Below, piece after piece: positions 36,045-44,593 of a stretch of DNA of 64,000 nucleotides. The stretch is from NCBI RefSeq assembly GCF_900129425.1, contig NZ_LT670817.1:7468001-7532000 (forward strand). Direction: 5' to 3'. The notes beneath the pieces are model-generated. The model searched no databases and had not been told where the DNA came from. It worked only from the letters and a program-made list of their open reading frames with translations. The stretch comes from Bradyrhizobium erythrophlei (lineage in GTDB: Bacteria; Pseudomonadota; Alphaproteobacteria; Rhizobiales; Xanthobacteraceae). The position numbers and the translations under genes are program-made. Within the stretch, counting starts at the first letter, position 1. Every line of letters starts with the position of its first letter.

Positions 36045-36941
36045 TTATTTGCCAAAATGCCAGTCGCTGATCTCGATCACCAGATCGATGAACGCGCGCA
36101 CCTTGGCCGACAACAGCCGCGATGTCGGGTAGACGATGTGGATCGGCAGCGGCGGCGGTTCGAATTTCGCCAGCACGATCTTGAGCCGGCCGGCCTTGAT
36201 CGCAGCCGCTGCCTGATAGGCCAGCACCCGGGTCAGGCCGCCGTCCTGCTCGGCATATTGGATCGCGGCGTCGGCGCTGTTGGTGGTAAGCCGCGGCGTG
36301 CAGATCATGCTGACCTCGCGGCCATCCTCGACAAAACGCCAATCCGGCGACGCGGCGATGGCGCCGAACTGTATGGTTGCATGCGATGCGATCGCCTTTG
36401 GCGTCTTCGGCTCGCCGTGCTGTCTCAGGTATTCGTTGGAGGCCACCACGATCCGCCGCATCTCGCCGACATGGCGGGCCACCAGGCTGGAATCGGCGAG
36501 GTGCCCGATTCGGATTGCGAGATCGACGCCGTCCTCGACCAGGTTGATCATGCGATCCGACAACCGCAATTCGCCCGAAACCTCGGGATAGCGTTTCAAA
36601 TACGCCGACATCACCGGACTGACATGCAGGCGTCCGAATCCAACAGGTGCCGAGACCGCCAGCCGCCCGCTCGGCCGCGTGCGTTCGCCCTCGGCCGAGC
36701 TTTCGGCTTCCTCGACGTCGCTGAGAATGCGCCGGACGCGCTCCAGGTAGCGCGCGCCGACATCGGTCAGCGTCACCGACCGCGTGGTTCGCTGCAACAG
36801 CCGCGCGCCGAGACGATCCTCCAGCGCCGCAATCAGCCGCGTCACCCCTGACGGCGACAGCCCAAGTTTGCGGGCGGCCGGCGCAAATCCCTTGAGGTCG
36901 GCCACCGCGACAAAGGCCTGCATGGCATCGATACGATCCAT
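36045..36941 (-). CDS. LysR-family transcriptional regulator
   Basis: 298 residues: N-terminal winged helix-turn-helix (about 1-60; FVAVADLKGFAPAARKLGLSPSGVTRLIAALEDRLGARLLQRTTRSVTLT) and a C-terminal type-2 periplasmic-binding-like effector domain (about 90-290; LRLSDRMINLVEDGVDLAIRIGHL, a motif of the CrgA-like subgroup). It diverges from the FMN-binding protein gene at 37070 across 128 bp, the usual arrangement for a LysR regulator and its target. Confidence 0.93.
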   Translation of the reverse strand: MDRIDAMQAFVAVADLKGFAPAARKLGLSPSGVTRLIAALEDRLGARLLQRTTRSVTLTDVGARYLERVRRILSDVEEAESSAEGERTRPSGRLAVSAPVGFGRLHVSPVMSAYLKRYPEVSGELRLSDRMINLVEDGVDLAIRIGHLADSSLVARHVGEMRRIVVASNEYLRQHGEPKTPKAIASHATIQFGAIAASPDWRFVEDGREVSMICTPRLTTNSADAAIQYAEQDGGLTRVLAYQAAAAIKAGRLKIVLAKFEPPPLPIHIVYPTSRLLSAKVRAFIDLVIEISDWHFGK

Positions 36942-37069
36942 GGCATTATTTCATATGTTGCAATGATGAAGTGTCAATGCGCCGGATTGCTTAAATTTCG
37001 AAAGGGCCCAGTTTACCGTGTGAAGAGGCGCGCGGCGGCGCGGCGGACGAACTTCCAGAGGAGTTTGCG

Positions 37070-37726
37070 ATGTCAGACATTCACACCTATTCAAGCGACG
37101 TCGCGTTCACCCCGGCGGTGAAGGCCATTCAGTCCCGCAAGGGATCGCGCGACGCGTATGCCCGCGCCGAGGAGCGCGGCGGCTGGCGCACCGAGATCGA
37201 CGAGGACCTGTCGGCGTTTCTCGCCGGCCAGGACAGCATGTTCCTGGCAACTGCGACCGCGCACGGACAGCCCTATATCCAGCACCGCGGCGGGCCGAAA
37301 GGCTTCGTCAAGGTGCTGGACAAGAACACGCTGGCGTTCGCCGATTACAGCGGCAACCGGCAATACATCACCCAGGGCAACCTGTCCGAAAACCCGAGGG
37401 CCAACATCTTCCTGATCGACTATGCGCATCGCCGCCGCGTCAAGATCTGGGGCGAGGCGCGCGTGGTCGATGACGATCCGGCGCTGATGCAATCGCTGAT
37501 GCAGAAGGGATACCGCGCGCGGCCCGAGCAGGTGATCCTGTTCAAAATTTCGGCGTGGGACACCAACTGCCCGCAACATATCCCGCAAAAATTCGACGCC
37601 GCCGATGTCGCCGCGGCGCTGGCTTCGCGCGACGTGCGGATCGCGGAACTGGAGGCGGAGCTGGCCCGGCTGTCAGGTACAGCACAAGCCGCTCCGGCTC
37701 CGCAGCAAGTTTCAGTGCAGTCGTAA
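37070..37726 (+). CDS. Pyridoxamine 5'-phosphate oxidase-family FMN-binding protein
   Basis: 218 residues with a split-barrel flavin-binding domain (about 45-170): FLATATAHGQPYIQHRGGPKGFVKVLDKNTLAFADYSGNRQYITQGNLSENPRANIFLID, then RRRVKIWGEARVVDDD. The C-terminal 40 residues form a predicted coiled-coil (RIAELEAELARLSG). GAGGAG lies upstream of ATG 37070. Members are often stress-related flavin reductases of unknown substrate. Likely target of the divergent LysR; it ends four bases from the stop of the convergent GST gene. Confidence 0.87.
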   Translation: MSDIHTYSSDVAFTPAVKAIQSRKGSRDAYARAEERGGWRTEIDEDLSAFLAGQDSMFLATATAHGQPYIQHRGGPKGFVKVLDKNTLAFADYSGNRQYITQGNLSENPRANIFLIDYAHRRRVKIWGEARVVDDDPALMQSLMQKGYRARPEQVILFKISAWDTNCPQHIPQKFDAADVAAALASRDVRIAELEAELARLSGTAQAAPAPQQVSVQS

Positions 37727-37729
37727 GAC

Positions 37730-38458
37730 TCAGGCCGCCTGTCGAACCGAGGTCCAGGCAAAGTCGGGATAATACTGCAGCATCATGCGGCTGACATAGT
37801 CCGTGAGATTCTGGAACCGTTCGGTACGCTCGCGCAGTTGCGAAGTGAAGAACGGGGTCAGGATGCCGGCCAGCATGCCGAACGCGGTGGCATCGGTCCC
37901 GCAGGGCGCACCGCCCATCAGATACGGCTTGTCGCCAAGCTGGACCGACAGCGCGAACAGCGAACGCATGGCGAGGTCGACGTCCTCGTCCGGCGCGTGG
38001 CGGCCAAGGCCGCTCAACAGATAATTCTCGGCAACGCGGAACTGGGCGTCCTCGCGAAGTTTTTCGCGCAGATGCTCGGGCGCGCCGTCGAACAGATGCG
38101 ACGGCCCCTTGGCAAAGTTATCGGCATCGACCCAGCGCGAGCCGATCAGCGCCGAATGGACGTGGTGTTCGATCATTCGTTCGAACGCCCAGGCCTGGGC
38201 GCGGTCCTGCAGGCTGAGCGGTGCATCGAAGTCGAAACCGTATTTGCCTTCAATATGCGCGCGAATGAAGGTGGAATCGGCAATGCGTTCTGCTTCGTCG
38301 GCGATATAAGGCAGTTGGCCCTTGGGAGAGGCCGGAGGCATCGCCCGCTCCTTGCGATAGGCAAGACCGGCCATCTTCAGCTGGACTTCGGTCTTGGTCA
38401 CAAAAGGGCTGATTTCCGGCAAGCCGAAGCCGGGGCCAAAGCCATAGAGGGTAATCAT
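37730..38458 (-). CDS. Glutathione S-transferase-like protein (Fax/metaxin type)
   Basis: 242 residues. The N-terminal thioredoxin-like domain (about 1-80) starts ITLYGFGPGFGLPEISPFVTKTEVQLKMAGL and has SPKGQLPYIADEAERIADST, the glutathione-binding cis-Pro and Asp-Ser region. A helical C-terminal domain follows. The fold and spacing match the FAXC/metaxin-like bacterial GSTs rather than classical ones. Convergent with the PPOX gene. Confidence 0.82.
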   Translation of the reverse strand: MITLYGFGPGFGLPEISPFVTKTEVQLKMAGLAYRKERAMPPASPKGQLPYIADEAERIADSTFIRAHIEGKYGFDFDAPLSLQDRAQAWAFERMIEHHVHSALIGSRWVDADNFAKGPSHLFDGAPEHLREKLREDAQFRVAENYLLSGLGRHAPDEDVDLAMRSLFALSVQLGDKPYLMGGAPCGTDATAFGMLAGILTPFFTSQLRERTERFQNLTDYVSRMMLQYYPDFAWTSVRQAA

Positions 38459-38675
38459 GTGGGCGCTCCCGATTTTCTGAACAGGCGCTTCAGGCTAGCC
38501 ATCCCCTGCTGCCACCGTGGTGTCAGCAGCGGCGACATCGTTGTCCAGAGTTCGAGGCCGTACAGAATCATCATGGACAAAATCCTCATGCTTGAAGTGT
38601 TGTCCCGATATACTGCTCCCCTGCTGCCAATAGGCTGTCAGCATCCGCGAGCCGCCGCCTGAAAAGAGACGCCCC

Positions 38676-39374
38676 ATGAGACGAGCCGACCGGCTGTTCC
38701 AGATCATTCAAGTGCTCCGGCGCACGCGGAAGCCACTGACGGCAGACGCGATCGCAGCCGAGCTGGAGACCTCGAAGCGGACGATTTACCGCGACATCGC
38801 CACGCTGATCGGACAGCGCGTGCCGATCCGCGGCGAGGCCGGAATGGGTTATATTCTGGAAAAGGGATTTGACCTGCCGCCGCTGATGCTCACCCCCGAT
38901 GAGATCGAAGCGGCCGTGCTCGGCGCGCAATGGGTCGCCGGCCATACGGATGCAACTTTGTCCCGCGCCGCTCAGGACCTGATCGCGAAAATCGCCGACA
39001 CCGTCCCTGAACGCCTGAGACCTTTTGTGCTTGAACCCGCCAGCCGTGCCCGCCCAGGCTGGAACAAGGAGCCTGACCGCATCGACATGGCGCGGACCCG
39101 CGCGCAGATTCACGAAGGCAAGAAGATCGCGCTGCGCTATCGCGACGAGCATGGCCGCGACAGCGAACGCACGATCTGGCCGGTCGCCATCGGCTATCTT
39201 GAAGCCGTGCGGCTATTGGCGGCATGGTGCGAGCTGCGCAGGGATTTTCGCAGCTTTCGGACCGACCGCGTCGTCGACGCCATCTATCTCGACGAAAAAT
39301 ATCCGGAGCGGCGGGACTTGCTCCGAGCGAAATGGCGAAGAAGCGTGATCTGGGAACAACCGAGCGATACCTGA
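38676..39374 (+). CDS. HTH-WYL transcriptional regulator (YafY family)
   Basis: 232 residues: N-terminal HTH_11 winged helix (about 1-60; RRADRLFQIIQVLRRTRKPLTADAIAAELETSKRTIYRDIATL) and a WYL-type ligand-sensing domain (about 135-220; IALRYRDEHGRDSERTIWPVAIGYLEAVRLLAAWCELRRDFRSFRTDRV). A classic W-Y-L triad is not obvious, but the architecture is clear. ATG 38676 follows AAAAGAGAC. It diverges from the GST gene across a 217-bp gap with no other feature seen. Confidence 0.9.
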   Translation: MRRADRLFQIIQVLRRTRKPLTADAIAAELETSKRTIYRDIATLIGQRVPIRGEAGMGYILEKGFDLPPLMLTPDEIEAAVLGAQWVAGHTDATLSRAAQDLIAKIADTVPERLRPFVLEPASRARPGWNKEPDRIDMARTRAQIHEGKKIALRYRDEHGRDSERTIWPVAIGYLEAVRLLAAWCELRRDFRSFRTDRVVDAIYLDEKYPERRDLLRAKWRRSVIWEQPSDT

Positions 39375-39424
39375 TGTGTGCAGGGCAGCTAGCCGATCGG
39401 CCCGTTCCGCGCTAGAGGGAAGGC

Positions 39425-39745
39425 ATGGAGACCAGCGAGCCAGCCATAGATGTCGAAAGCCCCTGCCAGGCCTGTGGTGCGTGTTGTTCATATTCGTCGA
39501 ACTGGCCGCGCTTCACGACCGAGGATGACGCGGCGCTTGATTTGATTCCGGAAAAGTTCGTCAACGAAAAACTTTCGGGAATGCGCTGCGACGGTGAGCG
39601 GTGTTCGGCACTTTCAGGCAAGGTCGGCGTGGCGACGTCCTGCGGCATCTACGCGGTGCGACCTGAAGTCTGCCGGACCTGCGTGCCTGGCGATCCTGAA
39701 TGCGAAATGGCGCGAAAACGGCACGGGTTACCCGCGCTCATCTAA
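39425..39745 (+). CDS. YkgJ-family cysteine-cluster protein
   Basis: 106 residues containing CQACGACC (Cys pattern CxxCxxCC, about 14-21) and further cysteines in the middle and the C-terminal part (GMRCDGERCSAL, SCGIYAVRPEVCRTC), the pattern of putative zinc- or iron-chelating YkgJ proteins. It starts 50 bp downstream of the WYL gene and may share its transcript. Function is unknown. Confidence 0.85.
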   Translation: METSEPAIDVESPCQACGACCSYSSNWPRFTTEDDAALDLIPEKFVNEKLSGMRCDGERCSALSGKVGVATSCGIYAVRPEVCRTCVPGDPECEMARKRHGLPALI

Positions 39746-39806
39746 CTCTGTCGTCCCGGCCAAGCTTTTAGATTCCCCGAATCCGCGGGGATGACGCGTG
39801 GAGAGG

Positions 39807-40205
39807 TCAAGCCGTCACGGCTTCCGCAAAATCTTCGTCGAGTTCGTCCTCGACCGGCGAAAATGTGCTGAGCGGCTTGGTCGACAGCGTGATCGGCTTG
39901 CGGTTGCTGTACGACGGCGTGGAGCGCGCCGGTTCGCGCGACAGCGTGTAAAGCGTGGAACCGACGCGTCCGCCCAATTGCATCAGTTCGCGCTCGCTGC
40001 AGCTTGCCGCGATCGAGAGCGCCAGCGAGTGCAGATGGCTTCTGCGATAGCAGAACAGCGCCAGCATGGCCCGGACTTCGGAAGAAACGCTCTCCACCAG
40101 TCGCGACAGGCCATTTTCGTTGGCGCGGTACATTTCGCCGAGCAATTCTTCCCGGACCGGGCAGAAGTCGTTCTCGAACGCATCGCGGCTTGAAAACATT
40201 TGCAT
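39807..40205 (-). CDS. Hypothetical protein, 132 aa
   Basis: Starts MQMFSSRDAFENDFCP at ATG 40203-40205, with GGGGG six bases or so upstream of the second Met; the open frame extends upstream to 40256. Middle part is helical (EELLGEMYRANENGLSRLVESVSSEVRAMLALFCYRRSHLHSLALSIAASCSERELMQLGG) and the C-terminal 40 residues are acidic and Ser/Pro-rich (ending DELDEDFAEAVTA). No family recognised. Soluble by appearance. Codon bias supports a real gene. Confidence 0.65.
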   Translation of the reverse strand: MQMFSSRDAFENDFCPVREELLGEMYRANENGLSRLVESVSSEVRAMLALFCYRRSHLHSLALSIAASCSERELMQLGGRVGSTLYTLSREPARSTPSYSNRKPITLSTKPLSTFSPVEDELDEDFAEAVTA

Positions 40206-40267
40206 ATCCCCCAACCCGCAGAATGCAGTGCAACTCTCTAACGAAAGGTTAACCACGGTACCCAGTA

Positions 40268-40319
40268 GTCACCCGGGTGACCTTGATGGATGCCAGCGAA
40301 TCGGAGCGGTTCCGATTCG
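40268..40319 (-). other. Palindrome and hairpin between a hypothetical gene and the dehalogenase
   Basis: GTCACCCGGGTGAC (40268-40281) is a perfect 14-bp palindrome, and CGAATCGGA (40297-40305) / TCCGATTCG (40311-40319) form a 9-bp stem just beyond the dehalogenase stop (40322). No T-tract follows in leftward direction. The hairpin may end or protect the dehalogenase mRNA; the palindrome could be an operator for the leftward gene at 39807. Confidence 0.45.
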
Positions 40320-40321
40320 GG

Positions 40322-41203
40322 TCAGATCGAGTTTGCCTTGATCCAGTCGGCCACCGCCCGGCCGATCGCTGGCCCGGAATCCTCCTGGATGAAATGCGAG
40401 CCCGATACGGTGACTTCGGTCTGGTTTTTCCAGTTTCGGCAGAAGTCCCTGACAGCACCTATCAAAATTGCGCCGGGTTCGGCATTAACAAACAGTTTTG
40501 GAATATCGCTCGCTGCCATCCATTGCGAATAGTCCGTGACGATCTGCACCACGTCGTCAGGTTCGCCCGCGATCGGAATCTGCCGCGGCCACGTCAGCGT
40601 CGGCCAGCGGTCCTCGGGCTTTGCAAAGGGGCGGCGATATTCCGCCATCTCGGCCTCGGTTAGCTTTCGCAGCACCGACCCCGGCAGCACCCGTTCGACG
40701 AACATGTTGCGGTCGAGGATCATCACCTCGCCCTTGTCGGAGCGAAACCCCTGGAAGATCGGCGTTGCCGACGGGCTCCATTCGTCCCAGGAGGCGACCG
40801 GCCGCACGATCGCTTCCATATAGGCAATGCCGCGGATACGGTCGCGGTGATGGTTGGCCCAGTCGAAACCGAGCGCCGAGCCCCAGTCATGCACCACCAG
40901 CACGATGGGTTCCGTGGCCCCGATGACCGCATCGATGAAAGCGCCGAGATATCTGCGGTGGGTCGTGAACCGGTAGGTGTCGGCACCCGGATTCGGCAGT
41001 TTGGCGGAATCGCCCATGCCGATCAGATCCGGTGCGATCAGCCGGCCGCAGCCCTCCAGTTCGGGGATGACGTCGCGCCAGAGATAGGACGAGGTCGGAT
41101 TGCCGTGCAGCAGCAACACCGGCGCGCCCTCGCCGCGCTCGTGATAGGCCATGGAGCTATCCAGCACATCGGCAGTCTTCTTTGTGAGCGGTTGTTCCGT
41201 CAT
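40322..41203 (-). CDS. Haloalkane dehalogenase (HLD-II type)
   Basis: Alpha/beta hydrolase that cleaves carbon-halogen bonds by nucleophilic substitution. Start ATG 41201-41203 gives 293 residues, the length of DhaA. The catalytic pentad is visible: nucleophile Asp106 and halide-binding Trp107 in VVHDWGSALGFDW, Glu130 in IAYMEAIVRP, His270 in SGSHFIQED, and Asn35 in HGNPTSSYLW. The Asp/Trp/Glu numbers match DhaA. Bradyrhizobium has characterised members (DbjA, DbeA). Preceded on the plus strand by no partner gene; it appears to be transcribed alone. The natural substrate is unknown. Confidence 0.9.
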   Translation of the reverse strand: MTEQPLTKKTADVLDSSMAYHERGEGAPVLLLHGNPTSSYLWRDVIPELEGCGRLIAPDLIGMGDSAKLPNPGADTYRFTTHRRYLGAFIDAVIGATEPIVLVVHDWGSALGFDWANHHRDRIRGIAYMEAIVRPVASWDEWSPSATPIFQGFRSDKGEVMILDRNMFVERVLPGSVLRKLTEAEMAEYRRPFAKPEDRWPTLTWPRQIPIAGEPDDVVQIVTDYSQWMAASDIPKLFVNAEPGAILIGAVRDFCRNWKNQTEVTVSGSHFIQEDSGPAIGRAVADWIKANSI

Positions 41204-41301
41204 GGTTTCATGCCTCCACAATCGAACCAACATGCCGCGCGACGGCGCCGGACGCAAATCAATGCCACGATCCTTCACGATGCGCGCCCGCAACTGACGG
41301 T

Positions 41302-41541
41302 GTGGGTCGATCCGCAGACTCAGCCAGCGCGGCGTCGGCGCCGCGCCGGGTCGGCTGCGCAACTCTGGATTGCTTCGTGCTCGGCGTCGGCCGCGTCTAT
41401 CTGTGCGTGTGGCCCGAGCGTTCGGGTTTTTACGAAAGACCGGGCGGGATCCCGATCGAGCGGGACGTCGGGGAGCGCCATCCGAGCGCGTTCATCCGGG
41501 ATGCGATCCCCGAAACGAAGATCAACCGTTCGCCGCCATGA
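41302..41541 (+). CDS. Possible small hypothetical protein
   Basis: An open frame of 79 residues from ATG 41302, opposite the end of the DUF3307 gene. The C-terminal half (VYLCVWPERSGFYERPGG then IPIERDVGERHPSAFIRD) looks protein-like, the first part (SADSASAASAPRR) does not. It occupies the otherwise empty 41204-41521 gap and overlaps the 3' end of the DUF3307 gene antisense by 20 bases. No family or SD is recognisable; it could be the remnant of a longer gene. Confidence 0.3.
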   Translation: MGRSADSASAASAPRRVGCATLDCFVLGVGRVYLCVWPERSGFYERPGGIPIERDVGERHPSAFIRDAIPETKINRSPP

Positions 41542-42007
41542 AGATCGATAGCGCAAAACCGGTGAGATGGTGCAGCGCCTGGTCGATGCCGATCAGCCAC
41601 CAGAACCATTGATGCTCCGGCGTCACGCCGAAGTTGGAAACGCAAAATCCCTTGGCGCGGTCGACCGTGATGTGAATCGCAAAATCGATCAGGGCGACGA
41701 ACCAGAACCGCGGCGCGACAATCAGGATCAGCACCATCGCAACCGCAAGGTGTATCAGACAATGAACCAGGAGCGGCAGCGCCCAGCCGGTCTTTTGGTC
41801 CTTGCCGTGAGCCATCCAGGAATTTTGCAGGAAAAAATCCGCAACGACATGCTTGGCGGTCAGCAGCAGCATCCAGCCGACGAGCGCACCAACCGGAACC
41901 GACGAGGATAAGGTAGGAAACAACAATGCGGACGCCCTTCGCTGGGACTGATTTTGAATGGCACAATTGAAATTCAGGCGATCAGCGCAATTCCTCAACC
42001 CGAACAA
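41522..42007 (-). CDS. DUF3307 family membrane protein
   Basis: 161 residues with four hydrophobic segments in the second half. The DUF3307 pattern is clear: LLLTAKHVVADFFLQNSWMAHGK, then LLVHCLIHLAVAMVLILIV, then ALIDFAIHITVDRAKG, and WFWWLIGIDQALHHLTGFAL. The histidines and aspartates within helices are conserved in this family; function is unknown. The N-terminal 35 residues look non-conserved, so the true start may be further in (a Met at about residue 46). Confidence 0.8.
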   Translation of the reverse strand: MFGLRNCADRLNFNCAIQNQSQRRASALLFPTLSSSVPVGALVGWMLLLTAKHVVADFFLQNSWMAHGKDQKTGWALPLLVHCLIHLAVAMVLILIVAPRFWFVALIDFAIHITVDRAKGFCVSNFGVTPEHQWFWWLIGIDQALHHLTGFALSIFMAANG

Positions 42008-42014
42008 TTCAAAG

Positions 42015-42036
42015 GGTGTCGGTCATTTATGACACC
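42015..42036. promoter_or_regulatory. Palindrome upstream of the DUF3307 gene
   Basis: GTCAT-TT-ATGAC (42022-42033) lies inside a larger GGTGTC ... GACACC pair (42015-42036), eight bases beyond the annotated DUF3307 start. A possible operator. A second perfect palindrome, CGGTAA-GG-TTACCG, lies at 42125-42138 in the same 277-bp gap before the TAXI-type gene. Confidence 0.4.
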
Positions 42037-42284
42037 TCCCGGGCCAGAATGCACCTCCAGCGAACCCGAAAAACATCAGGTGTGGCCGAACTGCGATAGC
42101 CCGGCGAACCGATCCAGGCGTGCCCGGTAAGGTTACCGAAAGACCCGGATTTGCATTCCGCCAGCAGGCGGATATCATGCTTAAACCTGAAAATTATAGT
42201 TCTTTTTTAGATATTTGCGATCTCGTCAGACGATCCTTTTCGAGCCGGTCAGGCCGCGAAGCGCCCCGGCGGCGGGTTTGAGCC

Positions 42285-43685
42285 ATGAGCGCTGAAGTGC
42301 CAACACCGCAACCGGAGAAGCCGCCCGCGCGTTCGCGGGTTGTGCGAAGCAACCGGCGGCAAGTGCTGCTGTTCGCCGCGCTGACCGTGATCCTGACGGT
42401 CGCGACGGTATGGGGTGGCCGCATCTGGCTCAGGAATTCCGAGACGTTGATCTTCGCCGTCGGGGATGGCAACGGCGTGGAGGCCCGTTTTGCCGCCAGG
42501 CTCGCCGCCGTGCTCAACAACACCAATTCGCGGCTGCGGCTCAAGATCGTACCCAGTGGCGACAGCACCAAGGCGCTGGCAGAGTTCGATCGCAGGCAGG
42601 CCGACCTTGCCGTGCTGCGCACCGACACCAAAGTCCCGCCCCGCGCCCGTGCGCTGGCGATCCTGGAACACGATGTGCTGCTGCTGATCAGCCCCGGCAG
42701 CAAAAAGATCAAATCGCTCGCCGACCTGAAGAAGCGGAAAATTGCGGTTTTGGCCGACGGCGACAACAGCGCCGCGTTCGTCCGCAATCTGCTGGAAATC
42801 TCGGACAGCTCCGACGCTGCCTCGCGGGTCCAGATGGCGCCGCCGGATTCGACGCTCGACAAATTGTTTGCGTCGGGCGGCTATGGCGCCGTGATCGCGA
42901 TTGCGCACGCCTCCACGATCGTCAAGGACAAGCGTTTTGAGCAATATGCCAAGCGCGGCGGATTTACCCTGAACGCGATCGATGAGTCGAAAGCGCTGGC
43001 GCGGAGAAATCCCGGCATTTCGGAGGAAACGCTGGCGACGGGCGTGCTGTCCTCCTCCCCTGCGCTTCCCGACGACGATCTCGATACCATCGGACTGCAA
43101 TGGCTTCTGGTCACGCAATCCAGGATGTCATCGACCACCGCGGGCGATCTTGCCCGCACCATCTACGAGAACAAGGCGGAGCTTGCGCTGGAAGATGGCT
43201 TCGCCTCCAGGATCGAACCGGCTGACACCGACAAGGACGCCTTCGTCGTCGCGCACCCGGGAGCGGCGGAATACATCAATGACGAAACCAAGTCGTTCAT
43301 GGACCGCTACAGCGACCTTTTATATCTCGGCGCGGCAGCGCTCAGCGTTATCGGTTCGATTTTTGCCGGGATCTACACCAAGGTCACCCGCATTGCGCCG
43401 GAGAAAGCCAGCGAACTCGCGACCGCCATTCTCGACATCGGCGAGCGGATGGAACACGCCACTTCGCAGGATGCGCTCGACGCGTTGCAGGACGAACTCG
43501 AAGCCATCCTGCGCGGCGCGGTGATCGGACTGCGCGACGGCACCATCTCGAGCGACGGGCTGGATACGTTCAAGCTCGGCTATGAATTCGTCCGCGACGA
43601 GATCGCCATGCGGCGCGAGAGCCTGAAGCGCCGCGCCGGCCATGACGACAATGTGGTCATCGTCAAGACCGCGCAAAGCGCGTAG
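42285..43685 (+). CDS. Membrane-anchored TAXI-type solute-binding protein with cytoplasmic tail
   Basis: 466 residues. A polar, Pro-rich N-terminus is followed by a transmembrane helix (about 28-46; QVLLFAALTVILTVATVWGG), a TAXI/type-2 binding domain (about 52-335; TLIFAVGDGNGVEARFAARLA, then LKIVPSGDSTKALAEFDRRQADLAV, then ALAILEHDVLLLISPGSKKIKSLADLKKRKIAV), a second helix (about 345-365; DLLYLGAAALSVIGSIFAGIY) and a helical cytoplasmic tail (about 370-466; LDIGERMEHATSQDALDALQDELEAILRGAVIGLRDG). No TRAP permease is adjacent, so it may be a sensor or an accessory of a distant transporter. Convergent with the DUF6537-like gene (nine bases between). Confidence 0.8.
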   Translation: MSAEVPTPQPEKPPARSRVVRSNRRQVLLFAALTVILTVATVWGGRIWLRNSETLIFAVGDGNGVEARFAARLAAVLNNTNSRLRLKIVPSGDSTKALAEFDRRQADLAVLRTDTKVPPRARALAILEHDVLLLISPGSKKIKSLADLKKRKIAVLADGDNSAAFVRNLLEISDSSDAASRVQMAPPDSTLDKLFASGGYGAVIAIAHASTIVKDKRFEQYAKRGGFTLNAIDESKALARRNPGISEETLATGVLSSSPALPDDDLDTIGLQWLLVTQSRMSSTTAGDLARTIYENKAELALEDGFASRIEPADTDKDAFVVAHPGAAEYINDETKSFMDRYSDLLYLGAAALSVIGSIFAGIYTKVTRIAPEKASELATAILDIGERMEHATSQDALDALQDELEAILRGAVIGLRDGTISSDGLDTFKLGYEFVRDEIAMRRESLKRRAGHDDNVVIVKTAQSA

Positions 43686-43694
43686 CCTTAAACT

Positions 43695-44564
43695 CTAACC
43701 CGCCGCCGCGTTCGCGCCGGCACCGAGTGCCCGCGCCCTGATCTCGGCGATGGTGCGCTTGAGCGCGACTTGGCGGGGATCGGGCATCGCGGCGGCGCGC
43801 GCCTCCGCGACGGCGCCGGCAAGATCGGCCAGCGGCAGCACGCCGTCGAAGGTCGGCTTGGCAAGGCCATCGATAATGGCATGCCAGTCCGCGAGGCCCT
43901 GGCGATAGACGTCGCCGTAGCCTCGAATCATATCAGCGGTCTGCACGATGGCGGACGCGGACTTTGGCTGCTTGGTCAGGCTGCGGTCGATCATGTGCAG
44001 CCAGCGTTCGACCCAGACCCGCTCCTTGGCATAGCGCACCGACAGCCGCCGCCATCGCCGCAAGCCCGCCTCGGCCTTCAGCCGGCGAATGCCCCACCGG
44101 TTTTTTGCACTGAAGCGGATCGAGATCGGCATGTGCGTCCAACCCATCCATTCCAGCACGTCCAGCACTGGGTCTGCGACAACAGCGGGGAGCGCACCGA
44201 TCAGTTCATCAACCCGGAATTTGGCGATATTGTCGGTGGATCGAGCCAGCGGTTGGCCGCCCCCGACCTCGAATTCGGCGAGCTTCAACTGTGCGATCCG
44301 GATCGGATCCTCGTAGCTCATGCGCAGCGCCATCAGGCGCGCGATTTCACCGACCATCGCGTCATCGACTCCGCGACGTCCGACGAACCGCCGCACCCGG
44401 TTGACATAAAGCTGCGCATAACTGGGGCCCTGATAGTCGATCAGCCGGTGGATGCCGTCGCTGACGGTCGCCGCAGCGCCGGTGGGCAGACCGTCGGGCA
44501 GCAACGGCGGCGCGGCGTCGTCCTCGCCGATGAAATCGGCGAACAGATAGCGCAGCGAGGACAT
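43695..44564 (-). CDS. Stand-alone DUF6537-like protein
   Basis: 289 residues from ATG 44562-44564. The segment GEIARLMALRMSYEDPIRIAQLKLAEF followed by ERWLHMIDRSL and YGDVYRQGLADWHAIIDGL resembles the DUF6537 region found at the C-terminus of indolepyruvate:ferredoxin oxidoreductase (IorB-type) proteins. The catalytic parts of that enzyme are absent. The C-terminus is Ala-rich. Function unknown; soluble by appearance. The gene lies 29 bp downstream of the Popeye-like gene and is probably co-transcribed with it. Confidence 0.7.
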   Translation of the reverse strand: MSSLRYLFADFIGEDDAAPPLLPDGLPTGAAATVSDGIHRLIDYQGPSYAQLYVNRVRRFVGRRGVDDAMVGEIARLMALRMSYEDPIRIAQLKLAEFEVGGGQPLARSTDNIAKFRVDELIGALPAVVADPVLDVLEWMGWTHMPISIRFSAKNRWGIRRLKAEAGLRRWRRLSVRYAKERVWVERWLHMIDRSLTKQPKSASAIVQTADMIRGYGDVYRQGLADWHAIIDGLAKPTFDGVLPLADLAGAVAEARAAAMPDPRQVALKRTIAEIRARALGAGANAAAG

Positions 44565-44593
44565 GACGCTTCCCACTTCCGCGCTCCCGGCCC

